DNA of 64,000 bases from Sepiola atlantica (lineage: Eukaryota; Mollusca; Cephalopoda; Sepiida; Sepiolidae), in NCBI GenBank assembly GCA_963556195.1, contig OY744517.1, positions 145,062,382-145,126,381 on the forward strand. Direction: 5' to 3'. Shown here in pieces: positions 9,061 through 21,177 of this stretch (within the stretch, counting starts at the first letter, position 1; each line of letters starts with the position of its first letter). A program made the position numbers and the translations under genes. The notes below the pieces were generated by a model, which worked only from the letters and a program-made list of their open reading frames with translations, made no database searches and was not told the origin of the DNA.

Positions 9061-10436
9061 AAACGGAATGATATTCAGCTGGAATAGTAAAACAAAATAT
9101 TTCATTTTGCGTTCTCGCTAAGACATTTCCTTTCTGTTTTCTGAAGAGTCTTCAGCTTGTTTCCGAGAATAAAGCTGGGACACATTTACGAACGGTAAAC
9201 AAAAGAAAGCAAAATAGCTACAGTAGACTGCTGGAGTTCATCAGCCAATTGAATGCTATACCAACATGTCTAAATAAATTTATCTCTATATTGACATTTT
9301 GTGACCAGATCTGTGTTTCTCATCTCTACGTAACTTACATATTTTTATTTTTTTAATTTTTTTTTTATTTTAATATTGATTGAATTTTTGTTTAAAAAAT
9401 GCAGTAGCATAAAGTATGGAAACGAAATTTAAAAATTCTATAGGAAACAAAAAAAGAGTTTAATTACAAAATTAAATTCATCAAAATTCATTTCCGTTCC
9501 TTTGTAAACAAGTCAGCCATTTAAATTTTTGTTAAGAGTAAAAAAACAAACAAAAAAAAAAAACAATTTTTTTTGTGTCCCTTTGAAATTATAAAGGAAT
9601 TTAGAAGCATCTAAACATTTGAATAGAAAGTCATTCAAACTGGCTTTAAAATACTTAGCAAATCCTCATTTAATTAAATTTAATTAAAATACTGAAAAAA
9701 TTTGGAAGCTTTTTACATCCATTGATTTTATAGAGATTCAAACAAAATTAGTTATTAATTGAACCAAATTGTTATAAAATTATAATTTAATGATCAAACA
9801 ATACCGTAATAATTAAATTTAACTTTAAAAATCTCATTAAAAAATAATTTGGTAAAAAAACAAACAACATAATTAAAAAATAAAAAGTGTGAGAAAAATG
9901 AAAGTAAAAAGACTTCTGAGCAATGTCGTATAGGTATAGCTAGTTTTTAACATATCCACTAATCAACATACGAAGCTGTTGCTTAAATAAATCTATTTCG
10001 ACTCTATAACAGTCTGTTTGGAAAATAAAAGCTAATTATAATTTAGTTTAACCAGATATGCAAGCTTAGTGGCTGTAACTTTGTATTGATTGACACAATC
10101 TATTCAATTCCTGGTAATCAATGTAACTTTAACTTTCAGAAGAAAAAAAAAATACTACATAAGTATATTTTAACTCAATAAATTGCATATAAATTTAAGA
10201 CACACCCCATGTGGTGTTTAAAGTTTTATTCCTGTAAACAATTACTTAGAACGTTAGCTCATATAACCCAGACACTGCTCACTGTTGTTGTATTCAAGCA
10301 AAATGAAAATTCCTTCTTGTTGAATCCAGTTAGAAAGGCACAGGCAAAAGAAACACCATTCAATATTGGTGATGATTTTAAAATTTACGTAAAAAAAAAA
10401 AAACGATACTCCTCGTTGTTTTTTTTTTTTTGTTTT
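9061..10436. other. Unassigned AT-rich sequence
   Basis: Strongly AT-rich with long A and T runs and ATTTAATTAAAT-type palindromes near 9670-9690. No gene, RNA or element ends recognised. The short open frames near 10209-10478 run through A and T tracts and into the tail of the next LINE copy. Confidence 0.55.
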
Positions 10437-11276
10437 TTTTACATGGTTCACCCCAAACAAGGCAGAATGCCACTGTAAACGTAAGGGGCTACTGAGAAAA
10501 AGGAAAAGGGGGGAAGGATTGGTGGTTCAGCTTAAATTGGGATCTGAGCAGCGAGATGTCTGTTTACATTAGTTTTAAATTTCTGCATGTCAGTACTGTC
10601 GGGGAAACAGGGGCAGGGAGGGAGTTCCAGAGGCCAGCAGCACGAGGAAAGAAGCTATTTTAGTAGAATGCTCTCCGGCATCTGGGGACCTCCACAGTGA
10701 ATGAATGAGATTTAGTAGAATGTCGAGTTAGTCTAGTGAATTTACGTCGAGGGGGCACCAGAGCAGCACACTCATCGGAGCATAATCCATTGAAGTATTT
10801 GTAAAACAAACACAAGGATGCTACATTGCGGCGATGGGACAGGGGCTGGAGCTTAGCTAACAGTGAGGGACCTATTAGGTTGACTACTCTTTTTTGGACT
10901 TTGTCAAGGAGGGAGAGACTAGTAGATGATGCACCAGCCCAGATGTGGCAACAATACTCCATGCATGGGCGAATGGTGGCTTTGTAGAGATACAGGATAA
11001 TGTCAGGTGTAAGGAGTCCACTAGCACGGTAGAGGGAGCCAACCTTCTTTGCGGCAGCCTTGGCAATGTCTTCAATGTATGTGTTCCAATTCATGTTACC
11101 TGTGAAGGTTAGGCCAAGGAGTTTGAATGATGAACTCTCAGGTAGGGTGTTATTTGCCATGGCAATCGGTGGTTGGAGAGGCTTCTTGTAGTTGTTGAAG
11201 GAAAGGAGCTTTGTCTTTGCGGCATTAAAAGTCACCAACCATTTATGGCCCCAATCCACTACAGCCTGGAGGTCTT
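10437..11276 (-). pseudogene. Jockey/CR1-type LINE, RT C-terminal fragment (copy d, best preserved)
   Basis: An open frame of 199 codons (11259-10660) covers the RT thumb and C-terminal region of a non-LTR retrotransposon. In order it shows WLVTFNAAKTKLLSF, KLLGLTFTGNMNW, YKATIRPCMEYCCHIWAGAS, LLDKVQKRVVNLI and HRRNVASLCLFYKYF. These are hallmarks of the region after the catalytic YADD motif, which is absent because the copy is 5'-truncated. The frame stays open upstream of 11259 until a (TTG)n run at about 11275-11291, the truncation boundary. The 3' untranslated part (10437-10660) ends at GGTGAACC on the minus strand. This is the reference for subfamily A. The Jockey versus CR1 assignment is uncertain. 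Confidence 0.85.
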
Positions 11277-11291
11277 GTTGTTGTTGTTGTT

Positions 11292-12194
11292 GTATTAAGG
11301 CAAAAAGAGAATTCCTTCTGGTTGAATATATAATACATATATAGCATATTCCCCATTAACTCCAGATTGTGAGAATACTCTTTTGCCCACACAAAGATGG
11401 TTGTTGCATATTAATAACTATTGCTTGTAATATTTTAAGGTGATATTCAAACTTTGCTCTGTGCAGTACAGAAAATGCCTTCTCACTGTAAACTTTGGCA
11501 CAGGACTCATTCTCCAATAAATGTTTCCCTATGACAGTCATTGGTCTGGAAGTTTCTGTGATGTATGCAATTTGAAATAGGGATGTGTTGAGAAATTTTC
11601 ACCTCATCACCGAGTGGTACGGCCTCACATAGTCGGCTTCATATAAAGATCATAAATGCCTGATATTTTGATTTATTGAAACATTCTATGTAAATGACAG
11701 TTCCATTTAAAAAAAATATGTACATTTATATACTTATGTTTTACTAAATTATTGAATATTAATACAAAAATACAGATTTGGGTTCTGTCTGTAGGGATGT
11801 ATTTTTTTTTTTTAATATTGAATGATTTAGATCGCTAGTGGTACCTGTCCATTATATAGTTTCTCTTTGTGTATTTTTCTATGTCCCAACCATGTAGATA
11901 ATTATTATCCGTTTATATAATACAGAATTTATCTATGCTAAACGCGGGTATCATTTAGAAAACAATATTTACTCTAGACGACATAAAAATGATTGACGAA
12001 AACCTTTTGAAAAAAGATGTTTTGATATCAGATAGCTCGACAAATGAATAAAGAAAGATAATTGACAGGGAAAGAAAGAGGAAAGGAGAGAAAAGGGATA
12101 AATTAATTTCTGGTGACCTCCTAGGAGGTAAAATAAAGCGAGACTGCCTGTTAAATACAAAATATCTGCTTTCAAGACGTTTCTTTAAAATGAT
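11292..12194. other. Unassigned AT-rich sequence
   Basis: No recognisable gene or repeat copy. Short minus-strand frames at 11356-11541 and 11969-12175 have no family motif. Confidence 0.5.
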
Positions 12195-12630
12195 GTATAT
12201 GCTAACTGGACCTGTGGAATTTCCATTCTATGAACATCTAGTGTGAACGCAGACACCACAATATTATTGTACCAAACTGAAACGTATTTATCTAAGTACT
12301 TTGGTTAGTGTACTTTCAGAATATATCTGCTTATGGGGATCTATCTTTAAAACCCTTGTAAGAATGGGTGGCATATTTTCATTCTATGGATGCCCAGTAT
12401 GAACACAACCCATGATATTATTGTACCATCTTTGGACAGAACAGATACTATACTTTGATCAAAGGCCAGAAAAATATATTTTATTTCAAGTTTTATGTTC
12501 GACAACAGTGACGTCAAATGAAATTAAAAAGAAATCACTTGTTTTGCATTACATCTTCAGTGATCAGGCGATCCCATCTTTTAAAAAAGGGTTGGAGGGT
12601 GATAACGTACGTACAAACATGTAATTGCCT
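12195..12630 (-). repeat. U2-containing dispersed repeat, copy 1
   Basis: Read on the minus strand, positions 12476-12434 match the 5' part of U2 snRNA (GGCCTTTTGGCTAAGATCAA-like, then GTAGTATCTGTTCT). Upstream of it, TGACGTCACTGTTG and CACTGAAGATGTAATGC occur. Downstream are two GGTACAATAATAT blocks about 160 bases apart, each followed by a CATAGAATG-type block. All of this recurs in order at 15235-15645 on the plus strand. No complete U2 RNA is present. Confidence 0.7.
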
Positions 12631-12954
12631 TAGCATATTATTATTATATAGATGTATACGCAAAATAAATTACTTATTGGATTAGAGAATCGAGTTTTTT
12701 GTATTTTTTGTAGAGAATGTTACTTATGTATGACAGCCATAATCAAGGTGAAGGATACTACGAACATAACTTGGTGAACACCACTGACATGGATGTTGCC
12801 AATGTTATGGTCATTGTCGACATTGTAGTCTCAACCACAATGTCATATTTACTGCTTAAAATACTTTTTGTTGGATAATCGCACACACACACATCTTTGC
12901 TGTCAATATAATAAAATTGTTAGACAACATTTCATTAAAACATAACTTAAATTA

Positions 12955-13240
12955 ACTCTTTTCATTTGTATTATTTGAATTGTTCGGACTACTGTTCTCA
13001 TCTTGGATGTTATTCTCACAACGTTTCAGCCGATTTAACCTCATAACTACTTAAGCACCTGGAATCTGTACAAAATTTTGAATGAGACCCTTTATTTAAT
13101 CCACGGTGTAGCTTGCTCTCGTTCTGTCAGCCATGGTCGTGTAGAAGTCTCAAGTAATTCGTAATTATTGAACATGGGAACAGTAGTCTGAGAATCCAAA
13201 TAATGCAAATTATCAATCCTCATCTCAAATATTCTGAAAC
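12955..13240. repeat. Foldback repeat family F, copy 2
   Basis: The left arm has CGGACTACTGTTCTCATCTT and TTATTCTCACAACGTTT. The core carries CGTTCTGTCAGCCATGG, and the right part carries GGGAACAGTAGTCTGAGAAT. It is shorter than copies 1 and 3 and has lost most of the tRNA-like core. Confidence 0.6.
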
Positions 13241-13754
13241 ATAACTTTTTAAAGATATGTTATTCAAAACCATTTGTTTTAATTAATGTAATCACTAAAC
13301 AATACCTTGAATTAAACTTGATAAAAGTACGATTAAAAGTAATAATAATAAAATAAGGACAAAGGACCAGCATGCACCAGCTGTTTAAAAAATATATTTT
13401 CGTACCATGTCTATTTCGTTTATTAAAAGGGGGAGGGGGGCTTGAAAGTATTTATGGGATTTAAATTTAAACAATTGTAAGATGTCCTATCATTTTATTG
13501 CAAAACCAATTTTATTTTAATGATATATCCCTGCATCGAATTATCTTTCCAAAAATATACAAGAAATTAAGAGAAAAGGTGATGTCAATGAGTGAAACAG
13601 AAATGGAAGTAAAGACTCCCGGGCAACGTCGAATAGATACAACTAGTTATTTCTATAGATGTTTTTGTGGGTGAAGCTGGAAGTGATTTGTTAGCAAAGG
13701 GCAAATTCTTATAGTACAAGAGACAGCTGGAATTTATTAACCTATTAAATGTCA
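13241..13754. other. Unassigned sequence
   Basis: AT-rich, with a G-rich run near 13428-13440. No family recognised. Confidence 0.45.
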
Positions 13755-14290
13755 TAGCAGATGCCAGTATCCTATATCTCTATAAAGCCACCATTCGCCC
13801 ATGCATGGAGTATTGTTACAACATCTGGGCTGGTGCACCAACCGCTAATCTCTCCCTCTTGGACAGGGTACCAAGAAAGTCTGTAACCTAATCTCCAGCC
13901 CCTGTCCCATCACCACAATGTTGCATCACTGTGCTTGTTTTACATTAACTTATATGCAAAGTGCTCCGACGAACTTATTGCACTTGTATCCTCTCAATGT
14001 AAATACCTCCGATCAACCTGCCTAGCAGCAAAATCCCACCACTTCATTGTAGAAGTCCCCAGATGTCGGAAAACTTTCTACTCTAATAGCTTCTTTCCTC
14101 GGACTTCTTGTCTTTGGAATTCCCTTCCTGTTTTCTCGACTGTACCAACATGCAGAAATTTAAATGTAATGGGAATAACTATTTTACTACACACCTCCTC
14201 ACTTAGAATGCCCCTTATAAATATTGGCCATAATCACAGTAGCCACTTACGCCTCAGTTGAAATATACCTTTTTTGAGGTGAATAAAAAA
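13755..14290 (+). pseudogene. LINE RT 3' fragment, subfamily A (copy e)
   Basis: It starts near the YLYKATIRPCMEYC region (TATAAAGCCACCATTCGCCC at 13781) and runs through the C-terminus. The frame 13935-14261 contains SHHFIVEVPRCRKTFYSNS and RTSCLWNSLP. An upstream frameshift separates the two parts. It ends with the family's 3' sequence and an A-rich tail. The truncation start matches other A copies only loosely. Confidence 0.8.
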
Positions 14291-14384
14291 AACAAGGAGT
14301 CTGAATACATTCGTTATTTTCTATAGACAATGTTTAATGCTGATAAATGACTTTTTTGCTTAAGACATATTTTTACTCTTTGAT

Positions 14385-14545
14385 AAATCATCTTCTATAA
14401 AAATAAAATCCAGTGTCTGTCAGTTTATCTGTTTCTTTAGATTCAGAAACTCTTGATGAGATTATAACGAAATCTGTCATATGATACAGGTCATGCCATG
14501 ATTTAGGCCAACCATGAAGGTCATAAATAAAATCAATGAATCCGT
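14385..14545 (-). repeat. Possible dispersed repeat (CTGTCAGTTTATCTGTTT type)
   Basis: The segment has a TCTGTC/TCTGTTT-rich start and GAAACTCTTGATGAGATTAT, a phrase pattern common in invertebrate repeats by general knowledge. There is no second close copy in the window. A weak call. Confidence 0.3.
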
Positions 14546-14982
14546 TTTTCATGGAAGTGAATTTCATAAAATCCTCCACTCTATAATACAGAAGAATGTG
14601 TATTTATTTGTAAATATATATCCATCCCGTTACACAAATGTCTGCCCGACGACTAAGCGAAGAGAAAATGCAAATTTATTTCCATTCTCAGATTTTTTCT
14701 TTTTGCTTTCTATACCGATTCATACGTTTTTTCTTTCCTTTTTTTCTTTTTTTAAAAAAAACTTTCCAGTTTGGGACATTCTCTTTCTTTTTTTATTCTT
14801 TATTGTATTGATTGTTCTTTCACTTTCATTTTTAACTATTTTACTTCCTTAACGCCTTTGATGTTTTATACATCCATCCGGGAGCATTATTTTTATGTCT
14901 AGATACATCCCCCCCCCACCCCCACACACACCTCCCAATAATCAAAAGAAAATTAAAGGAATGAAGAAAAAAAATTCAAGGG
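14546..14982. other. Unassigned sequence
   Basis: Contains T-rich tracts and a C run at about 14908-14917. The plus-strand frame to 14852 is low-complexity F/L-rich sequence and not convincing as a protein. Confidence 0.5.
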
Positions 14983-15090
14983 TGACGTTTTTTTTCTTTA
15001 GATCATCAGAAATGATAATAATTTATATATGAAAAATAAAATTACTACCATAATTCTATGATTTTATATGGATATTTTTAAAATTTTTTA
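14983..15090 (-). repeat. Dispersed repeat J, copy 2
   Basis: Reverse-orientation match of 4963-5045, with the same ATCATAGAATTAT and TCATTTCTGATGA blocks on the minus strand. Confidence 0.65.
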
Positions 15091-15234
15091 CTGATTCGAT
15101 TTTTTGTTTCCAAAATTGTCTGATACAATACAAGTTGATATTTCCTGGAAAGTACTGAAGAAGAAAAATGGCTATTAGACTCATTAACCATTATCTATAT
15201 AATAATATCCTATGGAAATTAAATTTTTATAAGT

Positions 15235-15645
15235 ACATTATCACTATCCGTTCCTTTTTTTTTTAAATCGGATTGTTCGATCGCTGAAGATACAATGCAA
15301 AAAATGTAATTTAAAAAATTTTTTGCATTTGATGTCGCTGTTGTTGAATGTGAACTCAAACTAAAATACTTGGTCTTCAGGCTAGGATCAAAATGTGGTA
15401 TCTGTTCTGTCCAAAGAGGGTACAATAATATTGTAGGGACTATGTTTGCACCGGACGTCTATACAATGGAAATATGTCACACATTCCTACAAGGATTTTG
15501 AAGATAGACTCCCATAACCAGATATATTCTGAAACTACAGTAACCAGAGTAGTTAGATATAAGTATGTTTCAGTTTGTACAAAAGTGGTACAATAAAAAT
15601 GCGTTCGCACCGGACGTCCATAAAATTGAACTAGTGAAACAATCG
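15235..15645 (+). repeat. U2-containing dispersed repeat, copy 2
   Basis: U2-like sequence lies at 15367-15412 (CTTGGTCTTCAGGCTAGGAT, then TATCTGTTCTGTCC). It is preceded by CGCTGAAGATACAATGC and a TGATGTCGCTGTTGTTG block, and followed by two GGTACAATAA blocks and two CACCGGACGTC boxes about 160 bases apart. It is the inverted partner of 12195-12630, 2.6 kb away. Confidence 0.7.
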
Positions 15646-17324
15646 GGAAGGGTGTGTATAAAAAGTAACATAAGAGAGACTGAGACTGACTCTTTTAAAA
15701 TAAAGATGTTGCACACACTTTTTAAACTATTTCATTTATGAAGAAAGCAAGCATGGAATTTCCACTGAATTCTGCTAGTATATTTAATAATGTATATAAC
15801 AAATACTGACCCAATGAGTCACAGGTGGTCTGATATCAAATAAAATTTGTCTATTTTATTTATTCACTACATGAAAACTTGTTAATAGGACTCTGAAAAA
15901 GAAAAACTTAAAAAAAAAACTGCCGAAACTTTAGCATTTTTAAGTTATTTTTCTTGAACAATGCTGGATATCTTTAAAAAAAAAAAACTATGTCCGACAC
16001 GCCCTGACGGGTTTCCTACCCTTTCTACTAATTCAATGTGTCAAAAAGAAAAAAAGGAAATAAAGCAATTCAATCCCAAGCAAGCGTTGCTCAACTGAGG
16101 AAGTGACTCTGACTCTCCCAACGTAGCTTAAATGCTAAATGTTGTATTGTCATCACGTTATTGAAAGTGGATTGTCGAACGATGGTGCACTGGCACGATT
16201 ACATGGTGGTGCAAATAAAAAGTTAGATGAAGTGTGGACGAGTCGTTGTGCATAAAGCGGAACTGAACAGAGGGTCCGCCACTGAATCGCAACGAGAACA
16301 TAATTTGCTAAGTGTAAATAGCATGATAAAGGTTCCTGATAAACATTTATGAAAAAACTTGCAATTTTTCTCTATCTTTCCTGAAAATATTAATTCTTGT
16401 AGAGAAGTACTGATACGCCCCTTCTTTATACAATGAACTATCCTGAGAAACATCAACAAAACGATGCTAGTCTCGAGAAATGTGATAGTAGTACGAGTAT
16501 AGCTGGGCTGTTCCTCGTATACATTATAAGCCAGTTACCCAACTTTTTTCTACTTTTATGTTGGCCATTCGAGTTATTAAATACTTTCAGATATTACAAA
16601 ACTAACCCAGTTTAAAATAAACCAAGCAGTGACAATAGGAATATAGATGTAAATTATAAAATATAGTTTGTAATAAGTGACGCTAAGACAGACATCCGTA
16701 AATGTGTTAGACAGAAAACAGGGCGAAAAAAAAACGAGTTTCAAGAAATCAGGAAAAGGACAATGAAAAACTAGTATATAACATTGTCACTGGTCTTTCA
16801 TGTTTTGGTTGCTGGCTTCACGTAGACTGCTTCTCTTCAGAGTACAAATAGAGGGTTTAGTTAAGGATTTTCAGATGTTTATATTTTTTCAGATTCATGA
16901 ATTTCGACTTAGTCAAGCTTTACACATAAATAGAGTATTCTCCCCCTCTTCACGTCACAGTCAATTGTATTCCCGTTCAAGTTTCGGTGTCTTAAGTTAC
17001 CCCCCCCCCCCCTTAATATGTAGCACTTTTAATATTTAAATTTTGAAATTAGTTATTGGTGTCATAAGAATGTGCACAGGCAGTGACCATTGTTTTCATA
17101 GAATAATTAGACAATCTAACAAGTGGTGATTCTACGGGTCTCACATCTTTGGTATTAAAAACTATTCTTTTGTGTGCGTGTCGGATGTCTAAAGAATGGT
17201 GTTTGGGTTAATACTTAAGCTGTGGTGTTGGTCACCCAAACACTTGACTCTGACATTTTAAACTGTATAACTTCAATTCAAGATATCTTCTTCCATTAGC
17301 AACAATTTATTGACCACAATCTGG
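15646..17324. other. Unassigned sequence
   Basis: No gene or element family recognised over about 1.7 kb. It includes a C run at about 16999-17012 and A-rich tracts. Minor open frames (16223-16459 minus, 16433-16615 plus) have no known motif and overlap each other. Confidence 0.5.
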
Positions 17325-17690
17325 TGAGGGATGATCTCTTCTGTACTGTACAGCCCCTTTTTCACAGTAGAGGCGTTGTCAGTCTTTCTCTACTCTATCA
17401 TTATTTTTTATAGAAGGTGCTCACTGAGCTCCAACCTCTTGTTTCATCCTTGTAAGAGTCACAGCAAGAACTCGTCTTCTACCACAATGGAAAAAAAACC
17501 AACTTTCCTTTCTCCCTCCCTGTGCCTAGCGTCAGGCAGAATTTCCATGGATAAAGCTTATTTGCAAGGGTTGTCCTATCTGTGCAACAAATTACCATGG
17601 GACTGCTTCCCTGGTTGTCTTCAAATCCAATGTGAACAGATACTTGTAGTAAACTGTGCTCACAAGTAATCAAACTTAGTTCATAACATC
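17325..17690 (+). pseudogene. LINE RT 3' fragment, subfamily B (copy f)
   Basis: The frame 17331-17669 ends with GRISMDKAYLQGLSYLCNKL and PWDCFPG, equivalent to the last 35 codons of other subfamily B copies. Upstream it shows a poorer match. No catalytic region is present. Confidence 0.65.
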
Positions 17691-17994
17691 CTTCATCTTT
17701 TAACTGACAATCATTCCATCTCATTAATACTTATTAATCTCGAGTGGTTCTTGGCCTTGATAAGTGGTGAAAAAAAACTATTATAGTGTTTTGATTTGAC
17801 ACTGACGAGTGTTTTTCAAGGTTCTAAATTAAATTTTATAATTTTTAAAAAATTAACGAACAGAATCTCAAAAAATTCATTTAAAAACGACGCATGATAT
17901 AATATATATATATAATATACATACATAGTTTTGTTATTGTTTTTGCTGGCGATAGAACAATATTGTTTTTTTATGTAAGTAAATCAATTAATAA

Positions 17995-18062
17995 ATACTA
18001 GCAAATATATGCCCCCCCCCCACCCCCACCCCACCCCCAGTCGCATATTTTTGCTAGTTATT
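17995..18062. repeat. Short inverted-end repeat (TACTAGCAAATAT type)
   Basis: It begins TACTAGCAAATATATGCCCC, crosses a C-rich tract and ends TCGCATATTTTTGCTAG, so the ends pair. Similar pieces occur at 29735-29780 and 47740-47785 (CTCCCTCCGGTCACATATTT, CTCCCTCTGGTCGCATATTT). This is a small foldback family. Confidence 0.5.
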
Positions 18063-18477
18063 TTATTTAATTTCTCTCTCTCCCTCGCTTGAAATAGAAC
18101 TTTCTGTTCGGTCGAATAATCAGATAGCGGGTAACCAAATGTTGGAATGGCCGCCGGCTGTTCCATCATATTCCATTACAATCTAATTTAATTACGTAAC
18201 TCAATTATATCGATTTAAAAAAACAAAAAACGATGTATTTAATTAATTCTATTTATATGTTTTAAGATTATTATCGAGGAAAAAACAAAGCAATCATGAG
18301 TGTATATTTGCGAATATTAATTTATTAAAAGCTTTAAAAGAAATTTGAAAGACGCGTGATGTTTGGGAAAGTTTTGGAATTGGTATATAGGAGCTGATAA
18401 GTAAGTATAAAAAGAGAGCGATCAAAACTAATACTATAGTTCGGCTTCAGACAGGTACATAATCTCCATTATTATAG

Positions 18478-18479
<2 letters not shown>
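18063..18479. other. Unassigned sequence
   Basis: A short block at about 18430-18475 (ATAGTTCGGCTTCAGA) recurs at 48070-48110. Otherwise nothing is recognised. Confidence 0.4.

Positions 18480-18511
<32 letters not shown>
18480..18511. repeat. (TA)n microsatellite
   Basis: A pure TA run followed by a short GA run. Confidence 0.95.
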
Positions 18512-18514
<3 letters not shown>

Positions 18515-18603
18515 GAGAGATGCCCATTTTTCATCTATCAATTTAAAAGCAAATTTTCACTGACTCCCACTCCTGAAGCAATTAATTTGTTCTAACATTT
18601 ACT

Positions 18604-18763
18604 CAGGGTTGCAGAGTCAGAAGATATAAATTGTGACTCCGACTCCTAGGATTCCAAAAATTGTGACTCTGACGCCTTATTTTAAAGTCTTCCAACATTC
18701 AGATTATCTGTTGATTGTTCGGAGATTAAAAAATCCGACTCAAACTTTGACTCCACAACCCTG
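18604..18763. mobile_element. hAT-like MITE
   Basis: A 160-bp element with imperfect inverted ends: CAGGGTTGCAGAGTCA on the left and the complement of CAGGGTTGTGGAGTCA on the right. Internal GTGACTCCGACTCC repeats point the same way. CAGGG-type ends fit hAT elements. The flanking 8-mers resemble each other but are not identical, so the target duplication has decayed or the call is wrong. Confidence 0.65.
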
Positions 18764-19542
18764 CTTTGATTTCACAGCCTTAGTGATCACTCTAAGTACC
18801 TTTGTTGGAGGCGCTCCCCATACATCTATTAGTATGTACAATATTATTCATAAAATAAATTGAATTATATAGGATATTGCACGTGCTATTACACGTATTA
18901 AAAATAAATCTCTCCACCGCTCCCTTTATATGTAAATCACAATATCTCATCGCAGAAATGTTGTCGAAAACTGATGCATTAGAAGTACATGTAAAAGGGA
19001 ATTAAATGTCGGCCCCAAATTAAGCATTTGGCTGCTTGAAGTAGGTAAGACGCAGGGAGAGAAAGAGCTGGTCGTGGTAGGGCGTTTATCTTGTTCCTGA
19101 TAAGTATCGAATTTCATATAATAAGAAAAAGAAAGAAGTGTTCTCTACTCCTCGCTTCTCACATCATTACATGATAATGATATCAACAAGAATGTGCGAT
19201 GCGTGTTCAGAAATTAACAAGACATATTATGGTGCTTGTACATAAAAATATACAGGTGAAAATCGCAGTTTCAAATAAATTAACAGGACAACTTTTTGAT
19301 AGGGAGAAAATAAGTATCTACACCAAAAATTAGGTAAAATTATCGAGTAGAATTTTGATTAAAAATTAAAAATCAGTTTTTATACTATTTTTCCTGTTTG
19401 CCATTGATAAGGGCACAAAATACACGTAAAACGGGAGATAAGTCAGTCATTTCGCCACTCACGACTTTTTTGCATACTCCATGGAGCTTCGCCACATACT
19501 TGAAAACAAAATTCCGCCAGTTATCATGTATTGGGCCAGTCT
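18764..19542. other. Unassigned sequence
   Basis: AT-rich; no gene or repeat family recognised. Confidence 0.45.
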
Positions 19543-19730
19543 TTCAGCTGTAAGTCTGAACCCTTATCTGATCGGCCCATTTCATTGGTGGTCGTCCTCT
19601 TGATCTTTCTTGAATGAAATCTTCTTGATATGATTTATTTTCAAATTTGATGGATCTGTTCATATTAAGCCTCTTTCTGATACCTGCATTTCTTTGTCTA
19701 TCTCGCAAAGTATTCCAAGAACAAGATATC

Positions 19731-19735
<5 letters not shown>
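19543..19735 (-). pseudogene. LINE RT C-terminal fragment (third type)
   Basis: The minus frame shows LRDRQRNAGIRKRLN and then RSRGRPPMKWADQI. This is the ...GRP..RW.D.I tail found after the RT domain of several LINE families. It runs into a (TA)n tract at 19735-19771. It differs from subfamilies A and B. About 65 codons remain. Confidence 0.6.

Positions 19736-19771
<36 letters not shown>
19735..19771. repeat. (TA)n microsatellite
   Basis: A pure TA tract at the upstream (truncated) side of the neighbouring LINE fragment. Confidence 0.95.
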
Positions 19772-19774
<3 letters not shown>

Positions 19775-20669
19775 AAATATTAAATATTTGCATCTGGAGG
19801 ATGCATGTTTGCTCGTCATCTATTATATAAAGGAAAGTTGTATTTCTGTGTGTTTTGTTATAACTGAGAAACTCCCAAAAATACACTTTTCGTTTGCCAC
19901 TGAACTGGTTATAGTAGAAAAATGCTATAATATTCATTCCTTTTGTGTCACTGAGGATCAAATTAGTTTATAGGAGATTAGAAAATATTACTTTTCGTTC
20001 TTGCTGGTAGTTGTTCCGAAAACAACACTGAAACTAGGTTAGACAGTCAGCTGCTGGTGACAGTTTTTCTTTCTTTTGCCTTTATTTCTCCTCTATTCCT
20101 ATTATATTGAACCCGTTATCAAAGAAAGAGAGGTGAGGGGAGGCAGTTTTCAAAGGAAGATGTTATACACATTTATGTTTAACTTTTCTATTTTGTAATC
20201 CAGGCAACACTTGGTATCCCTGCTAGTTATAACATAATTCTACCAAAGTTCAGATCGAAATGGTGAAACAAAGTCTAATTTTCATTGGAAGATTTTTCTT
20301 TCGTCCACAATTTCACGGCGTTTATGAAACTGTTGCGAATGTTTCTGGATGTGTGTTAACCTGAACGAGCCAACACATTAAAGTTTACGAGATTGAGTTT
20401 GCGCTCAGGTGAGATTCCATTTTCTCCAGTGCTATCCTGAAGATTCTCCTACTTATTTAGTACATAACTGTTTTTCAGTCTGCAAGATCTTAGAAAAGAA
20501 CAAGTGTGTGTGTGTCTGTGTGTTTTGCCCCCCCCTCCTCTTTTTTTCCATTGGAATGAGCAATTGGGCAGTAAACTAAAAGAAATAACGTTAAGATATC
20601 CGATCTGATGTCAATCCTTCTTTTTATTGAGATTATATAACAGCTGAAATTGTTTTTACTTAGCTAAAC
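19772..20669. other. Unassigned sequence
   Basis: No recognised gene. Includes a TG run and a C run near 20506-20535. Confidence 0.45.
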
Positions 20670-20960
20670 AAATTTTAACAGCACCATCCATGCAAGATGC
20701 AACACCACTGGCATCACAGACGCATCTGAAGAGAAGACTTTGCCGGTTTGGTCACGTTCTTCACCGTCCTGAAGGGGAATTCATTTGCAAATTGGTTGGA
20801 GGAAGCGCCACACGTCTTTGGTGTTCGTTGCTGAAACCGGGAATGGCTGAAGTTTGCAGAGGACTCAGCTGCTGATCGATGTGAATGGACTGCTTTGACG
20901 CAATGAATTAATTTAGAGTCGGCTCAACCCAGTCCGGGTGAATGCTGTTGCAGTTATTAT
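20670..20960 (+). pseudogene. LINE RT C-terminal fragment (fourth type)
   Basis: The frame 20690-20875 contains LKRRLCRFGHVLHRPEGEF, the RR.R.FGHV.R..E motif found at the end of LINE RTs. Downstream the sequence continues out of frame. Only the C-terminal tail is left. Confidence 0.6.
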
Positions 20961-21177
20961 TTTAGTTTAGTTAGGAGTGGATTAAGTAAGTTCAGGAAAC
21001 TTCTATTACTAACCAGCAGAATGTTACCACCGTTGACCAATTTTATATTAAAAAAAAATCATACTTTTGGCATGAAATTCTTAATTTAACTTTTTAATTA
21101 TAATTATTATTACCCCCCCCCTTTTTAAAGATTGTAATGAAATAGTAAAGAGTCTCTAATCTAATAATTCTCGCACA

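Noticed and set aside
14514..14852. 112-codon plus-strand open frame
   Set aside because: The second half is an F/L-rich T tract; no domain. Looks like a membrane protein only because of base composition.
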